From: Brachypterus glaber
Taxonomy: Eukaryota > Arthropoda > Insecta > Coleoptera > Kateretidae
Reading direction: 5' to 3'
NCBI GenBank assembly: GCA_958510825.1
Contig: OY294052.1
Coordinates: 9,879,816-9,943,815 of the forward strand
Length of the DNA: 64,000 nucleotides
Shown: positions 48,440 to 60,562 of the stretch, in pieces
How the letters are laid out: every line of letters starts with the position of its first letter
Numbering within the stretch: the stretch's first letter is position 1
Position numbers and translations under genes: made by a program
Notes under the pieces: model-generated
Told to the model about the DNA's origin: nothing
What the model saw: the letters and a program-made list of their open reading frames with translations, nothing else
Databases searched by the model: none

Positions 48440-49322
48440 TTGAGAGTTAGGTTTCTCTCGTCTTACCTATCAAACAGAAAACAATATACAGTTTCAAAAA
48501 CAAGGTCACTGAGGGGGCGTGCCGCAGGGTTCTGTCCTGGGACCACTTCTTTTTTTGATTTTCATTAATGACTTTGGTCATCCCTTACTTAATTGGGAAA
48601 AAAATTTCTTTGCTGATGACACAAATATACTTTCAGTTAATAACCATCTATCAGTAGCAAAATAACAAATGGACGAGGGTGTGGAAAGAGCTAACAAATA
48701 GTTTGGACTTTTTCACAAATCCTGTTGGTGTTAAATATTTAGGCCTAAATTTTGATCTAAACCTTAGCTGGGGTGAACATACCAATACTTTGGCTAGTTC
48801 CTTGGCAAAAACCACTTTTATCTTTCGTTCGCTAGTAAAGTTAATTTCTATCAATACACTAAAAGTCCAAACCATGCTTTGTTTGAATCTAGGTTGTCCT
48901 ATGGTCTCATAGGCTGGCGTCATGCACCAGGTACTAGTAGTATTTTTGGTCTTCAAAGAAAACTTTGAGAATCGTGACTAATTTGGGGCACAGGGATGAA
49001 GTAAAAGGTAAATTTTTGGAATTCAAAATCATGACAGTTCCGGCTCTTTATATATTTTTTTGTGTCGTGTACACGCGTGTATGTAAAAGAACAACAGGGA
49101 GAAATTAACAATTGTAACACACGACGATGTGGTGATTTAAGGTTACCGTATCTTAGGTTAAGTAGTAGAAATGGGCAAAATTTTTACGGTCCAAAATTTT
49201 ACAATCACCTGCCACAGCACATTAAATCATTGCCACTAAAAAAAATTAAAATTAGTTTTAAAGAATTATTACTAAGTAAGGCCTATACCAGTATGGATGA
49301 ATTTTTAAAAGATAGATTTTAA
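48440..49322 (+). pseudogene. Non-LTR retrotransposon reverse transcriptase relic
   Basis: Read across several frames: SYLSNRKQYTVSK, then after a frame slip GGVPQGSVLGPLLFLIFIND and FFADDTNIL (the catalytic ADD block), then GVKYLGLNFDLNLSWGEHTN, then LRLPYLRLSS, YGPKFYNHLPQHIKSLPLKK and the end SMDEFLKDRF followed by TAA at 49320-49322. This order is standard for the second half of CR1/Jockey-like ORF2. At least three frameshifts and internal stops (for example after HLSVAK) make it non-functional. No poly(A)-type or simple tail is obvious, so the 3' end is uncertain. Confidence 0.92.
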
Positions 49323-49914
49323 TACAGTTTTATTTAAATTAAAGTTAGTCTTATACAAAAAAATTACCAATAACAATCATCAAGTCTTGGTTTAAGTAGG
49401 TATTGGTGTTGGTCACTTTATTTTTAATTTTTGCTACAAGAAACACGATTAAGACTAAAGGCACAAAAAAACGTTACAAAAACCAATATTAAGATTAAGA
49501 CCACAAGAAAAAGGCAAGTCTTGGTTTTAGTCTGGGCACGACCAACAATAAATAACAATTTTATTCGCGGTATATTGGACCAAGAAAATAATGGTTACAT
49601 GATATTAAAAATATGCTGACATCAACTAAAAAAGTTAGGTGTGGTCTACTTCCAGCAGTGGATGGAAAATACTTAAGGAGAAGAAGATTTCGTACAATTT
49701 AGGAACCTGTAAGTTAGGCTGATATGGCTTCGTGACGCCAAGAAAAAGACTCATTTGGGTACGATTTGAACTTGGAAGTTTTATCTAACACTGGTCTTTC
49801 CAGCATGTTTAAGCAAAACTTCTCATCGAAGAGCCCTCATTTTCTAAGACAAAAATGTTTATCCAATTAAATAAGAAAAATCTAAATAAGATTTATTATC
49901 AGTTTTCTAACTAA
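49323..49914. other. Intronic sequence, possibly more retrotransposon debris
   Basis: The first part may be the 3' UTR of the preceding relic. The rest has no recognisable content. Confidence 0.35.
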
Positions 49915-50110
49915 CTGGAGATGGCACGTTTAAGAATCTTCCTTATAAAAGAAAATTGTCGAGAGTAAACATTGTAGATTCTGCAATTATAAAGAAACTG
50001 CATCACACATTTTCCTGCGATTTCTACGTTCATCATTAGTGCGTCACCTAGCGACTAAATCGATCTTACACTGGGATAGATCATCGCCTTTTTAGATGCC
50101 TGTCCCCGTG
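49915..50110 (+). pseudogene. Retrotransposon RNase H tail relic
   Basis: One frame reads LTGDGTFKNLPYKRKLSRV, and after a +1 slip HCRFCNYKETASHIFLRFLR. The LTG.G..K..L and C-x2-C...ETASHI layout is the RNase H C-terminus and cysteine/histidine motif of I/Jockey/R1-type retrotransposons. It is a different element from the reverse transcriptase relic just upstream, which lacks such a tail. Confidence 0.7.
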
Positions 50111-50219
50111 GAATATCATCTCAATCAAATGACATGTCATCCTAGATGACTGCGGAATGCACAATGGATCTGAGGTCTGACTGCCGTGGCTGTTACTTTC
50201 TAATTACCACACCGCTTCT

Positions 50220-50229
50220 GATGATGACT

Positions 50230-50263
<34 letters not shown>
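50220..50263. repeat. (ATG)n microsatellite
   Basis: Around a dozen ATG trinucleotides with one interruption. The poly-Ile minus-strand frame over it is an artefact. Confidence 0.95.
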
Positions 50264-50264
<1 letters not shown>

Positions 50265-50747
50265 GGTACTATTTGGGAAATAGTTCTCCCAAATTGTACC
50301 CATTGCGGGAACACAACAGAAGGATGGATAGTAATCTCTAACCGAGTCTCTACCTAAATGTGAAAAGTGGTACGAACAAATTAACCTTAAAAAAGGTAAT
50401 TGACAAGCCAAATTGTTACATCTAGTATATTTTCTAAATGGTATTGGAAAGCGATGCAAATTTTAAGTTTTTGTGGCTTAGTTGATAGACGCGTGGCTAA
50501 CGTAGTGTGAGAAGCACGACACAAGTTTTTTAGATTGCGACCAAAGTGCCAAGTCACCAAAGAGATCCAAAATTAGACATGGACTGTCTGTTATAGGCCA
50601 GGTGTCATGTGGGTGAAGCCTTTCACACACTAAAAATTGATCAGTCCGATTCGTCAATAATGGTCTTAAATATTTTTTTTTGCTGTCGATGTTTTAATGC
50701 ATAATTCATTTTTGGTCCAAAATATAAATATTTATTTTACGTTTCAA
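50264..50747. other. Intronic sequence, nothing recognised
   Basis: No exon-like or repeat signal was seen. Confidence 0.5.
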
Positions 50748-51381
50748 AGACGAAAAATTGAATACTAAAATGTTGAAAACCAAAATTTCAATGATGCAGG
50801 GTGAATTTACATAAAAAAGTTAAAAAAAACTTCATATATAGGTAGATCCGTAAATTTATCCTAAGGGAGCTATGTTCTCCTAAAAATGCATCAAAAATTA
50901 ATAGTACATGATCAAAATTTGCGTTACGTAATAAATAAAAAGTCCAAACGTGAAATCTCACTTCAAATTATTTTTTCTTAATAACGGTTAATCCTACACT
51001 ATTTTATGCATTTTGACCTGAGGAATCATGTTGCAATAACAATATAACAAAAAAATTACTCAGAAAAAAGTTTCGGGCAAAAACTGATAAGGCTCCCGTT
51101 TCGCACGACCCTAGTTAAAATAACTTCATGAAAATAACATATGATCCTGTTAAATTCACATGCAAAAATTTGTAGCTATACCTTAAAGGGTTTCTGAGTT
51201 ACTAAATAAAAACGGAATTGTTTAGCCACTTTTAAAGGGGCTTAGCTCCCTTCCGACGCATTTTTAGACATAATATTATTTTATGACATAATATTATGTT
51301 TATGAGAACTTTTTTTTTTCATATTTTCTGATGTAGAATCACCCCTCAGCATTATTGACGGTATTTCAAATACACCGTGTA
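50748..51381 (+). mobile_element. Centre plus right arm of the CACGGTG fold-back family
   Basis: It shares AATGATGCAGGGTGAAT, GGAGCTATGTTCTCCT, CCCGTTTCGCACGACCC and the end AATACACCGTGTA with the complete element at 61068-62341. The left arm is missing. A fragment TTTGCGTTACGTAATA of another MITE is embedded at about 50918. Confidence 0.8.
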
Positions 51382-51419
51382 TTTGGCTGGGGCGCTGTTC
51401 AATTATGTCACCGACCTGG

Positions 51420-51563
51420 ATACGTATTCTTGATTTTCGGGGAGTATAACGACTGATAGAACAGCGCTTAGAATGTGACGTATAGTGTTGAAACCAATAT
51501 AGTACGATCACAACCGCAGACTCATTCTATCAATCATTCTATCCCCGAAAATCAAGAATACGT
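51420..51563. repeat. Inverted repeat around 100 bp of unique sequence
   Basis: ACGTATTCTTGATTTTCGGGG at 51421 (first 20 bases shown to GGG) is mirrored by CCCCGAAAATCAAGAATACG at 51542. Probably a small MITE that inserted beside the preceding element. Confidence 0.6.
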
Positions 51564-51778
51564 CCCCTGGGGGGTGGTTCCATTTATATGTGACGAAATA
51601 GTAATAATGGGAGGAAGGGAGGTCTAAAAAGAGCAAAAATTCGGTGACGTAATCATTGTTGACGCCATGACTACTCGAAATCAAAAGATCAAAATATAGT
51701 CATTTAATTAAAAAAAAAAAATACTTATTCTACCCCATATTAGTGTTTTGTCATACTAGTGTTTTGTCAGAAGAACTA

Positions 51779-52572
51779 AGAAAATAATTTTTTATTGGAT
51801 TAATTCTAAAAGAGACACTTTTGGTTCATGTTTTACGGGCGAAAAGTTGAACTTTGTGGCCCTAGGGCAAAAAATTTTTTTCGCCCGCTAACTAAAACTT
51901 GTTATTTTTAAGCTTTTTAAAAGAAGATGCTTTACCTTTTTAAATTAAATTAAAATGTAATATTTATAAAGAAATATGACCTTTTGGTCACTTTTGGTCT
52001 TGAACTAACCGTTCTTTTTGACTAGATACAGTTATAATCATTTCATACAAAATAAAATTTTTTTTCATAACATAACCTCAAAATATATGTCAACTGTATT
52101 CACCCACTAAAATAAATTAAAAACACAAAATTTCAATTGTAAAATCACTTTCAATATTTATAATATTCATAGAACGGTTTCACAAGTATTATTTTCACAA
52201 CAGACATTTTAACAAAAATTAATCACCAAGCTATAGCTTTTTTAATTTGAAAATGAAACCGCAAAAAAAGAAACGATTCAATTGTTTTTGTAGCGATTTG
52301 ATTGGACAGCAATTTGTCATGGATAACTAGATAAGTAATAAGACAGTAAAAAGAAATATTTTTTGCACTTTAAAATTAAGTATATTTTAATAATTTATTA
52401 TAAATATTAACAATCGAATAAAAAATATTGTATAATACACGGGCAAAAAGTTAATTTTCGATTTCGTAGGTTTATTACCCTCGGGCGGGCCCTATCGGCC
52501 GGCCCTCGGCTTCTAAAAACCTACTCAATCGAAAAATTTAACTTTTCGCCCTTGTATTATAAATAACTATTT
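51779..52572 (+). mobile_element. GGGCGAAAAGTT repeat family, copy A
   Basis: The left landmark is CGGGCGAAAAGTTGAACTTT and the right one AACTTTTCGCCCTTGTATT, which are inverted. Near the right end lies a GC-rich palindrome (GGCGGGCCCTATCGGCCGGC) flanked by AAACCTAC/GTAGGTTT. Copies B (54062-54700) and C (57816-58567, inverted) share the same body, including AAATATGACCTTTTGGTCAC. Confidence 0.85.
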
Positions 52573-53410
52573 TTTTTCTTTAAATATTCCAAGGGTTAAA
52601 ATTCCATTCTTTCGTTAATGTGTTAAACTATAAGAAGTTTAAACTGAATAACTATTCATTTTAATGGTGCTAATTGGCTACCTGAAACATGTTCCCTAAC
52701 TTGTGTTAATGATTTATTTGAGTTAATAATTTCTGATACAGATGTTTATTTAATACTTAAACTAGATGAAACGTTGCAAGCATCCTGTCAAAACATCGGC
52801 ACTATTGTACACTAGAGCCATTTAGTTAGCAAATTTCAAACTAGGTGTGTGATTTTAAATTCTGTATCTTTAAACCATTATATTCTAGCAAAAAACTATA
52901 TATAACATTTTTTATAGGGCCTAAAAAGAGCTTTTATTTAAAATATAAATTTTTGAAATCGGGTTATAAATATGTGAGATATGCTAAAAAAACCTTTTAC
53001 TGCTTTAAACGCCAATATCTCGAAAATAATGCGTTTTAGGAAAACGTTGTTTATAACATTTTTTGACCAATTTAAAATTATCTTTTATGTAAGTGCTAAA
53101 TTAACCTAATACAATAATAATTGCCTTAATTATAAACAAAAAACGCTAAAAATAGGAGTTTTACCCTATTTTTAACCCCTTACCCCCAATCGTTTACCCC
53201 CAAAATCTAAACAGCTCTTCGGAATACGATAAGAAACAATATGCAAGAAACCGCAAGTCGATATCTCATGTAGAAATGGAGTTAGAGAGTTTACACCCAG
53301 ACAGACAGACGGACGCAAAATTTTTTTTTACTGACTCAGAATGGTCTAAAACGTCGAGAAATGTGAAAAAAACGTGGTCAAAGATTTTGACTTTTCGGCG
53401 AAGATTTCAA
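52573..53410. other. Intronic sequence, nothing recognised
   Basis: The C-run patch at 53160-53210 (CCCCTTACCCCCAATCG) resembles the interior of fold-back elements elsewhere, but no ends were found. Confidence 0.4.
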
Positions 53411-53570
53411 TACATCGGCACTCTTAGTAGGCCCGGTTGTACAAACCTCGCTCAAATCTGAGCCTACCCTGTCTGTCATGGAAACGATTGTTGCAACAAA
53501 TGTTTCCATAGTAAAGGAGCCTCGCTTAAGTTAAACCAGGTTTGTACAACTGGGCCTAAGTGCCGATGTA
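53411..53570. mobile_element. 160-bp MITE with AGGCCCGGTTGTACAAACC ends
   Basis: The inner inverted ends at 53429-53558 are AGGCCCGGTTGTACAAACC and GGTTTGTACAACTGGGCCT. Outside them TACATCGGCACT and AGTGCCGATGTA extend the pairing. It lies only about 300 bp from the exon. Confidence 0.75.
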
Positions 53571-53868
53571 AAAGCTCACAGTGTGAGCTGAGCTACCTAG
53601 CGCCGTCGACGGAACCGCCACTGGAATCTACTGTAGCAGAATTTAGAACTTACGGGCAAATAGACGGATCAAGAAAACAGCCAGATATATTTATTGCAGT
53701 TCCACTGAATATTTTAATGTATAGAATGCCAAAAACTGGATTTGTAAAACGGAATAACTTTTAAAAAACTGGGGAATGCGCCAAGTTAAAAAATATTCCT
53801 CGCAGTGAAAATTTCTTAAAATGTACAGTCACTTCTAGTAAAAATATGTGAATATTGATTTTTTTTAC

Positions 53869-54023
53869 CTGAGCTGGTGCGGTAAGTCCTGCAGACATAG
53901 CTGCCGCAGATTGTTGAGCTGCAGCTGCAGCAGCAGCCATCGAAGCTGCACTTAACGAACCGTAGGCTGCTGATGGGTTGTAATACGAGGCCATTGACTG
54001 TCCCATACTACTAGCCGCCATTC
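53869..54023 (-). CDS. Internal coding exon of the SoxB-like gene
   Basis: 155 nt. The acceptor TATTTTTATTTCAG precedes GA-ATG (phase 1: the first two bases complete a split codon), and the donor CAG/GTAAAA ends the exon in phase 0. The 51 whole codons read MAASSMGQSMASYYNPSAAY, then GSLSAASM, a seven-Ala run (residues 29-35), QQSAAAM and SAGLTAPAQ. The frame runs directly into VVSSMDAMKY of the terminal exon. Ala/Ser/Tyr-rich stretches of this type are common between the HMG box and the C-terminus in SoxB proteins. The ATG is internal, because the frame is entered through a splice acceptor. The exon is flanked by direct copies A and B of the GGGCGAAAAGTT repeat, with copy B starting only about 40 bp from the acceptor. 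Confidence 0.88.
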
Positions 54024-54061
54024 CTGAAATAAAAATAATTCGATTGATTCTTAAAGCTTCA

Positions 54062-54700
54062 CTTTTTTATTTCTAACTAAAACTTGTTATTTTTAAGCTT
54101 TTTTAAATAATATGTTTTACCTTTATAAGGAAATATGACCTTTTGGTCACTTTTGGTCTAGAACTATATGTTCTTTTTGATCAGATACAAGTATTATAAT
54201 CATTTCGTATAAATAAAAATGTCTTCTATAACCTCAAAAGCATATGGCTAAAAGGTTAATTTGTATTCATGCATTTAGATAAATCACAAACACAAACTTT
54301 TAATTGTAAAAACAATTTCAATATTTATTATATTTATAGAACGCTTTCAGAAGTATTAATATTTTCATAACAAATAAATTTTAACACAAATGAATCAAAA
54401 CACTAAGCTAATTTAAAAATGAAACCGCACGCAAAAGAAACGATTCAATTGTTCTTTTTTTAACAATTTGATTGGATAGCAATTTGTCATTGGTAACTAG
54501 ACAGGTTATAAGACAGTAAAAGGAAATATGCTTTGCAATTTAAAATTAAAAATATTTTAATAATTTATTATAATTAGTTAATCAAATAAAAAATACGGGC
54601 GAAAAGATAAATTTTGATTTTGTAGGTTTATTACCTACTTCTAAAAACCTACTCAGTCGAAAAAATTAACTTTTTGCCCTTGTATTGTATAACTATTTCA
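54062..54700 (+). mobile_element. GGGCGAAAAGTT repeat family, copy B, 5'-truncated
   Basis: It begins at CTAACTAAAACTTGTTATTT and matches copy A through CTTTTGGTCACTTTTGGTCT, ACGATTCAATTGTT and the terminal hairpin, which here has lost its GC-rich loop (GTAGGTTTATTACCTACTTC). Confidence 0.8.
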
Positions 54701-55924
54701 TTATCGTATTGCTTTAGTTATTGAATACAGTAGCAAAATAAAGCAACGTTATGTTTTACTGTAACAACTTCAATGTATCAGCGTAAATATTATATTTTCA
54801 AGTTTTTTTTCTGTTTATATCGTATTTTACATAATATTTATATTGTTTTGATCATCCCTATTATTTAATTTATATGTATTTGTACACTATACCAACACGA
54901 TAAAATAAAATTTTAAAGAAATACTGATTTGAAATAACAATTATTTGCACAATCCATTGTTTGATTATGTATTGTATAATTAAGTGTCAATCAAGCGAAC
55001 AAAAGTGGTATTATGTAAGCTTTTCCATTTTGCAAAACTGGAAGAAAACAATTTTAATTAAATATATTCATTGTGTGATTTTTAATTTTATTAATTAAAT
55101 TTGTTTTTGGTCAATACTGATATTTACTACTAATTTACTACTACAAATCTAAAAACACTTTTTAGACGGTATGTAGTGGTACTATAGTAATTCCATTAAC
55201 GGTATATTTTTTAACCTTCCCGCTTGTAAACAATCTTTAAGTTACTATGGAAACGCAAGATATGCGTGCGTCGTAAACCAACTCGCAGGGTCCAGTTTAC
55301 ACAATCGTAAAAACGTTTATAAGAAAATTTGGTTTCTACAGGAATAATTTTTATAGGCAGGTGTTTTTAGTAAAAGGTTTATTCATACTCCTTGTTTTCA
55401 CATCAAAACAACGTGAAAAGATAAGGCGAGTTTGTTTACAAATTATAAATACGGAATACTGTATAAAATAATGTGTTTTTAGGTATTCAGTGACATAACT
55501 TCTCAGTTTATGAGAAACAAATTATTTTGGGGGTTCACATTAAAAACTGCTACGTATGAGGGTGTTTCCACAGATTTAGTTACTAAGGGCCAAAAAAAAC
55601 TAAAACATGAGCGTTAAATGAACTCAAACAATCATGAGGTAGGCCTAAAATTGTTTTAACTATTCTCATTGTTTTTGAACACAATAAATTATCTTATCAT
55701 GCTTTTTGTTATAAAAACCTAAATTGAAATACTTATTTGAAATGAGAAGTATTTATTGGTTTGGTTTATACAGAATCATTGTTAAATTGTATAAGGTACA
55801 ATATAAATTTTTGGCTTGGTTATGTTGTTGTGAAATACAAAACAACCCGAATGATTCAGTGTAAATCGGCGTTTGTAACGTATTTAGCACCAAATTTTTA
55901 AAAAAATATGCATATTTGGAAATA

Positions 55925-56165
55925 GTTTAGTAGTTTCGGGTGGGAAGGTCCATCCTGGCAATGAGACTCTTTGGTCCTTTATGCCTTACTCCGGTGATAC
56001 TATTTTTCTACTCGAACGGGGATTTTCGTTGCTATATCCCGGGACCTACAGTTTAACGAGGAATCTGAACCTCGATTATTGGGGGTTTCCGGCTAAATTC
56101 GCGAAATTTGATCCTCTCATTTGGCATCCTTGACATGAGACTGAAAAGTCGCGCATTGACTGCAT
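55925..56165. other. GC-richer segment of unknown type
   Basis: It contains GTTTCGGGTGGGAAGGTCCA, TCCCGGGACCTACAG, GGGGGTTTCCGGC and GACATGAGACTGAAAAGTCG. No long frame and no inverted ends are seen. One frame is open for about 48 codons (from TCCGGTGATACTATT) but has no known motif. It could be a SINE-like repeat, an old coding fragment or a conserved element. Confidence 0.3.
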
Positions 56166-57344
56166 CATTAGTTACAGTCCAATATTAATTATTGTATAGT
56201 TACAACTAATATAATTATATATTTAAGTATATATACTTAAAGGTCAATATTTTTTTTATAATCATTCAAAAATTTCAAAGTTTTTACATTTAATCAATTT
56301 ACAGTTTATTAGATATTAACTATACCATTTCTTAAATATTGGAACTGAGTACATTATATTTAATAACATACTTGCGTTATTTTAATAAAATAATAAGAAT
56401 ATAGATATTAGTTTTAAATAAATGAATATATAATAAACAATTTTGTATAGATACAATATATATTTATAGATATCTCTATATAGACATGTTAATTTTGTAT
56501 TGAATATGATTAATACATAATACTGAAAAATGTAATGCTATTATTATTATTGTATAGAGACGGAGGAATTTATATTTAGTAATATATTAATAATGGTTTT
56601 GGGACATACCTATTATAGTGTTCTAAAAGTATAGATAAATAATGAAAGTCAATTGTCATTATTATTGATTAATACTTTTTATAATAATATAAATAATTAC
56701 AGTAATTAAACAATACCTGCATAAAATACAGTATAATTGTATTAATGATTGATGATAAAATTTAAATATTTCAAAATAATATTTAACGGAATTTAATGAC
56801 TGTATTGCCTCGATAAAATCAAAAAATTTAAACGAAATTTTAGAAAAAAATGCCGTAAAAAAAATATTCAGAAACGTCAAAGCTAAAAAAAGGCTGAAAG
56901 TATAACCTTATTATTTTTAAAAAGTGTCACATTTTATTTCCATCCATCAGAATATATTTTTAGCTTTGACGTTCCTAATCCTTTTACAATAATTAAAATA
57001 TTTACTCACCAAAAATAGTTTTATTTATTTTATTAACTAATATGTATATTGTATTCATTATTCAATATTTTAATATATTATTGTATTCATGTTAATATTT
57101 ACAATAGTAATAATAGATACAAACAATCGTACATAATAAAAAACCCTGATCAAAATAGAGTCATCATCATTTTTAACAGGATAATCATAGATTTTAAAAT
57201 ACTAAAATTACACACGAGAATCTATAATTTACAGTCTGGTATGTCTTCACTAGAGATGAAAAATCATCATCGATTTGTGGACTCACGCCAGAAATAGCCT
57301 TATTTTTCATAACCACACCTGAGAGAGATCCAGCGATAAATGCA

Positions 57345-57515
57345 CTATAGTATAGTCCGTAAATACGTGATAGTGACTCTGCTTAAATCGCCTCCCCCCT
57401 TACACTTCGTTCACCGCAACCTCTATACTTCGCCTTCCCTCTTTACGTTTCGTTCTCCGCGCGGTCTATGCTTTAAATATGAGTCACTATCACGTATTTA
57501 CGGACTATACTATAG
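57345..57515. mobile_element. 171-bp MITE with perfect 34-bp TIRs
   Basis: CTATAGTATAGTCCGTAAAT continues to ACGTGATAGTGACT and is matched exactly in inverted form at 57482-57515. The perfect ends suggest recent insertion. Confidence 0.85.
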
Positions 57516-57815
57516 CCTGATACACGGGCGTGTATCTGGTATAAAGTGTGCTTATTCACGCTTCTCTGAAGTTTTTTAGCTGTTTTTCGCCCGTGAGATT
57601 TTGCCTTTTTTTCTTATGTATATAGGGTATGACCAATAACTTAAAAAACCTACGGCCTATGGTCATAATAATGAGCGATTGGGTACTTAATTTGCCAATA
57701 AAGTGGTTGAAAACAGTCCTAAATCTGCACAGATAAAAAAATATCTTAATCTAAATGTTTATCATTTAAGGAAAGTGAATGTTAATCTTATATATACACG
57801 CAAAATAATTATTTA

Positions 57816-58567
57816 TAATACAAGGGCGAAAAGTTTTTCGATTAAGTAGGTTTTTAAAAGCCGAGGGTCGGCCGATAGGGCCGGCCCGAAGGTAATAAAC
57901 CTACAAAATTCGAAATCGAAGTTTAACTTTTTGTCCGTGTATTATACAATATTTTTTATTCGATTGTTACTAATTATAATAAATTATTAATAAAATATAC
58001 TAAATTTTAAATTGCAAAAAATATTTCTTTTTCCTGTCTTAAGAGTTAATAATTATTACTTATCTAGTCATCCATGAAAAATTTCTATCTAATCAAATCG
58101 CTAAAAAAACAATTGAATCGTTTCTTTTGCGTGCGGTTTCATTTTCAAACTAAAAAAGCTATAGCTTGGTGATTACTTTCTGTTAAAATGTGACTGCTAT
58201 GAAAATAATAATACTTCCAAAACTGTTCTATGAATATTATAAATATTGAAATTGATTTTACAATTGAAATTTTGTGTTTTTAAGTTATTTTAGTGGATGA
58301 ATAAGATTAATCAGTTAACATATATTTTGAGGTTATGTTATAGAAGAAATTTTTATTTTGTGTGTAATGATTATAATAACTGTATCTGGTCAAAAAGAAC
58401 AGTTAGTTCACGACTAGAAATGACCAAAAGGTCATATTTCTTTATAAATATTACAGTAAAGGTAAAGCATCTTCCCTAGGGCCACAAAGTTCAACTTCTC
58501 GTCCGTAAAACATGAACAAAAAGTGCCGCTTTTAGAATCAATCGAATAAAAACATATTTTTTATAGT
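57816..58567 (-). mobile_element. GGGCGAAAAGTT repeat family, copy C
   Basis: Inverted relative to copies A and B. It starts with the GC-rich palindrome hairpin (GCCGAGGGTCGGCCGATAGG) and ends with CCTAGGGCCACAAAGTTCAA and AATCAATCGAATAAAAA. The 60-codon frame in it is not a gene. Confidence 0.85.
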
Positions 58568-58722
58568 ACCTGGTATTATAATTTATTATCAAAAACCAAA
58601 GAAAATTAAATTAACCAAAAAAACCTTACATGTTAAGAAAACAAATTATCTTATTAAAAATATTATTTTCTTTTGAGACAAAATTTTAACTTGTTTGATA
58701 TCATTTCTTAAACGAAACAAAA

Positions 58723-59050
58723 TACAGGGTGTCTCAGAACTGACGCACTTCCTTTTACGGAGTGACTCCTATAAACATATGTCCAAAAACTACTCGTAAG
58801 GGAGCTATGCCCCTTCAATATGGGTTCTAAAAATAAGATTTTTATTTAATAACTCAGGAACCCTTCGTGTTAAAGCAACAAAGCTTTGTATGTGATCTTT
58901 CCTTATTAAGGCCTATTAACCAATGGTATTTGCATGTCGTTACTTCAACCAGGGACGTCCGAAATGGGGGGTCTTTTTATTTAATGTTAAACCAAAATTT
59001 TAATATATCACTCCGTAAAAGGAAGTGCGTCAGTTCTGAGACACCCTGTA
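58723..59050. mobile_element. 328-bp MITE with TACAGGGTGTCTCAGAACTG ends
   Basis: The TIRs are about 43 bp (TACAGGGTGTCTCAGAACTG ... CAGTTCTGAGACACCCTGTA) with TA at the outer edges. The interior (AGGGAGCTATGCCCCTTC, TTTATTTAATAACTCAGGAA) is related to the arm of the larger fold-back family at 61068-62341. Confidence 0.9.
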
Positions 59051-60374
59051 TGTCCAAATAAATCATTTATGTTGGATAAATTTATTAGGTTTACAAGGCT
59101 CTTTTCGGGCATAATTACACAATTAATCATCTATGGGCAACCTACAATAACCACTGTCAAATCTTAACTTTAAATGAGACTTGATTGACAGATAAAACTA
59201 TAGTCTCACACCAAGTTTGAAAGTCTGACATTGCCTAAATATTATTTATGATTCTCAACGTGTTCTTTAACACCTGAGGGTGTGTGTTTTTATAATTAAT
59301 AAATTATAGGGGTCAGGATGGATGATCCATTATGGATCTATCATTAAAAACAAGAAAACACAAGCCGTGAAGTAATGTAATGCTACGCATTCCATTATAT
59401 ACCTACTGTTCACAGTATATGGTATACTGCATTTTCCCAAATACTTAAAAAAATCAAAAACATCTTTTTTTAATATTTTTTTTTCGAAAAAAGATTGTTG
59501 AAAAAAAATAAAAGAATAATTCAACAATTTTGTTTTTTTTTAATGATGTGCCATTTAAAACATCACGTGCTAGATTTACTAACGTTATGAAAATAAAGTA
59601 GGAGAAGCTCACTAAACGCTTATCTTGACCAGATATATTTTTATTAAAACTACCATGGAGCAAAATACTTGTTAACTAGTGTTATTAACAATTTGCTGGT
59701 CATTAAAAAAGGCAGAAACCTTCAATTAAAAAGGTGCGGGTGCAAAAAGTAGGGTTTTATTTTTGATGTTTTTTTACCTATACTGGGTGTTTCACGGTAG
59801 ACAAATCACTTAATTTGTGACGTTATTAACAAATATATCAAAATGAAATATTTACCAGTCAATATAGACCTAATTACCTTTAATTTGTCACAAACAAAAG
59901 TTCTCTACTAGTTTTGTTTTTGCACATGCATTTTTTAGCATAGCAACATTTTTAAATACCAAAATTTAAAAAAAAATCTTTATCGTTTAATACTTTTTTT
60001 ACTAAAAACTCTAAATTTCTAATTAAATTTTTAAAAACTTAAAAAAATGGGAATTTTATTATGGACGACCCCACTACGTTAGTGGGTAGGATGCCTTAAA
60101 AATAAATGTTTGTAAATATGCCGTTTATGATGACATAAAATGTCATCAGCTCTGCCTAAAAAAAAAAATAAAAGTTGAAAACTTTTGTTCATGGAAAATA
60201 TGGGGTAATTATGTCTTTATTGACAGGTAAAATTTCATTTTGATCAAAATTTTGATCAAAATATTTGCGTTACGTAATACTTGAACGTTCACTTACGCGT
60301 AATACGCGTCGCGTATGTGAAACATAGTTTTATATGATTGTGCTTTTCTTGTAAAATGCAGGCAAACTGATTTG

Positions 60375-60562
60375 TGGTAAATATGAAAAGAACTAAAAAA
60401 CAAAGTATTATAGTATTATTTTCTTCATTTAAATTTAAACATCTAAGTTTCAAAAAAATTACTAAGGTACTTTATTTTTTAAATAAAAACAGTTGTGAAT
60501 AAAATAGTATACAAATCTCCCGGAAAATGGTACTTTTCCGAGTCGACCTGTAATCTAGTATT
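60375..60562. repeat. Dispersed repeat, inverted copy of 43735-44000
   Basis: AAGAACTAAAAAACAAAGTA and the TCTCCCGGAAAATGG / GAGTCGACCTG words match the other copy in reverse. This copy lacks the internal GGCACGAAGTGCC block. Confidence 0.75.

Larger units (their letters stand above)
36224..53868 (-). other. Intron of 17,645 bp between the two exons
   Basis: The donor CAG/GTAAAA (53869/53868) and acceptor TTCCAG/GTTG are both consensus, and the intron is phase 0. It is filled with tandem repeats, retrotransposon relics and MITEs, listed separately. No further in-frame exon with flanking splice sites was seen. Besides those elements, inverted words ACAAAGAACTTTTACCTCAA (36391) and TTGAGGTAAAAGTTCTTTG (36930) suggest another decayed fold-back at 36380-36960. 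Confidence 0.75.

Noticed and set aside
50193..50459. Minus-strand frame with a poly-Ile run
   Set aside because: Product of the (ATG)n microsatellite.
53761..54021. ATG at 54021 as the start of an 86-residue protein
   Set aside because: It is preceded by a clear splice acceptor and the last third of the frame is intron read-through after the GT donor.
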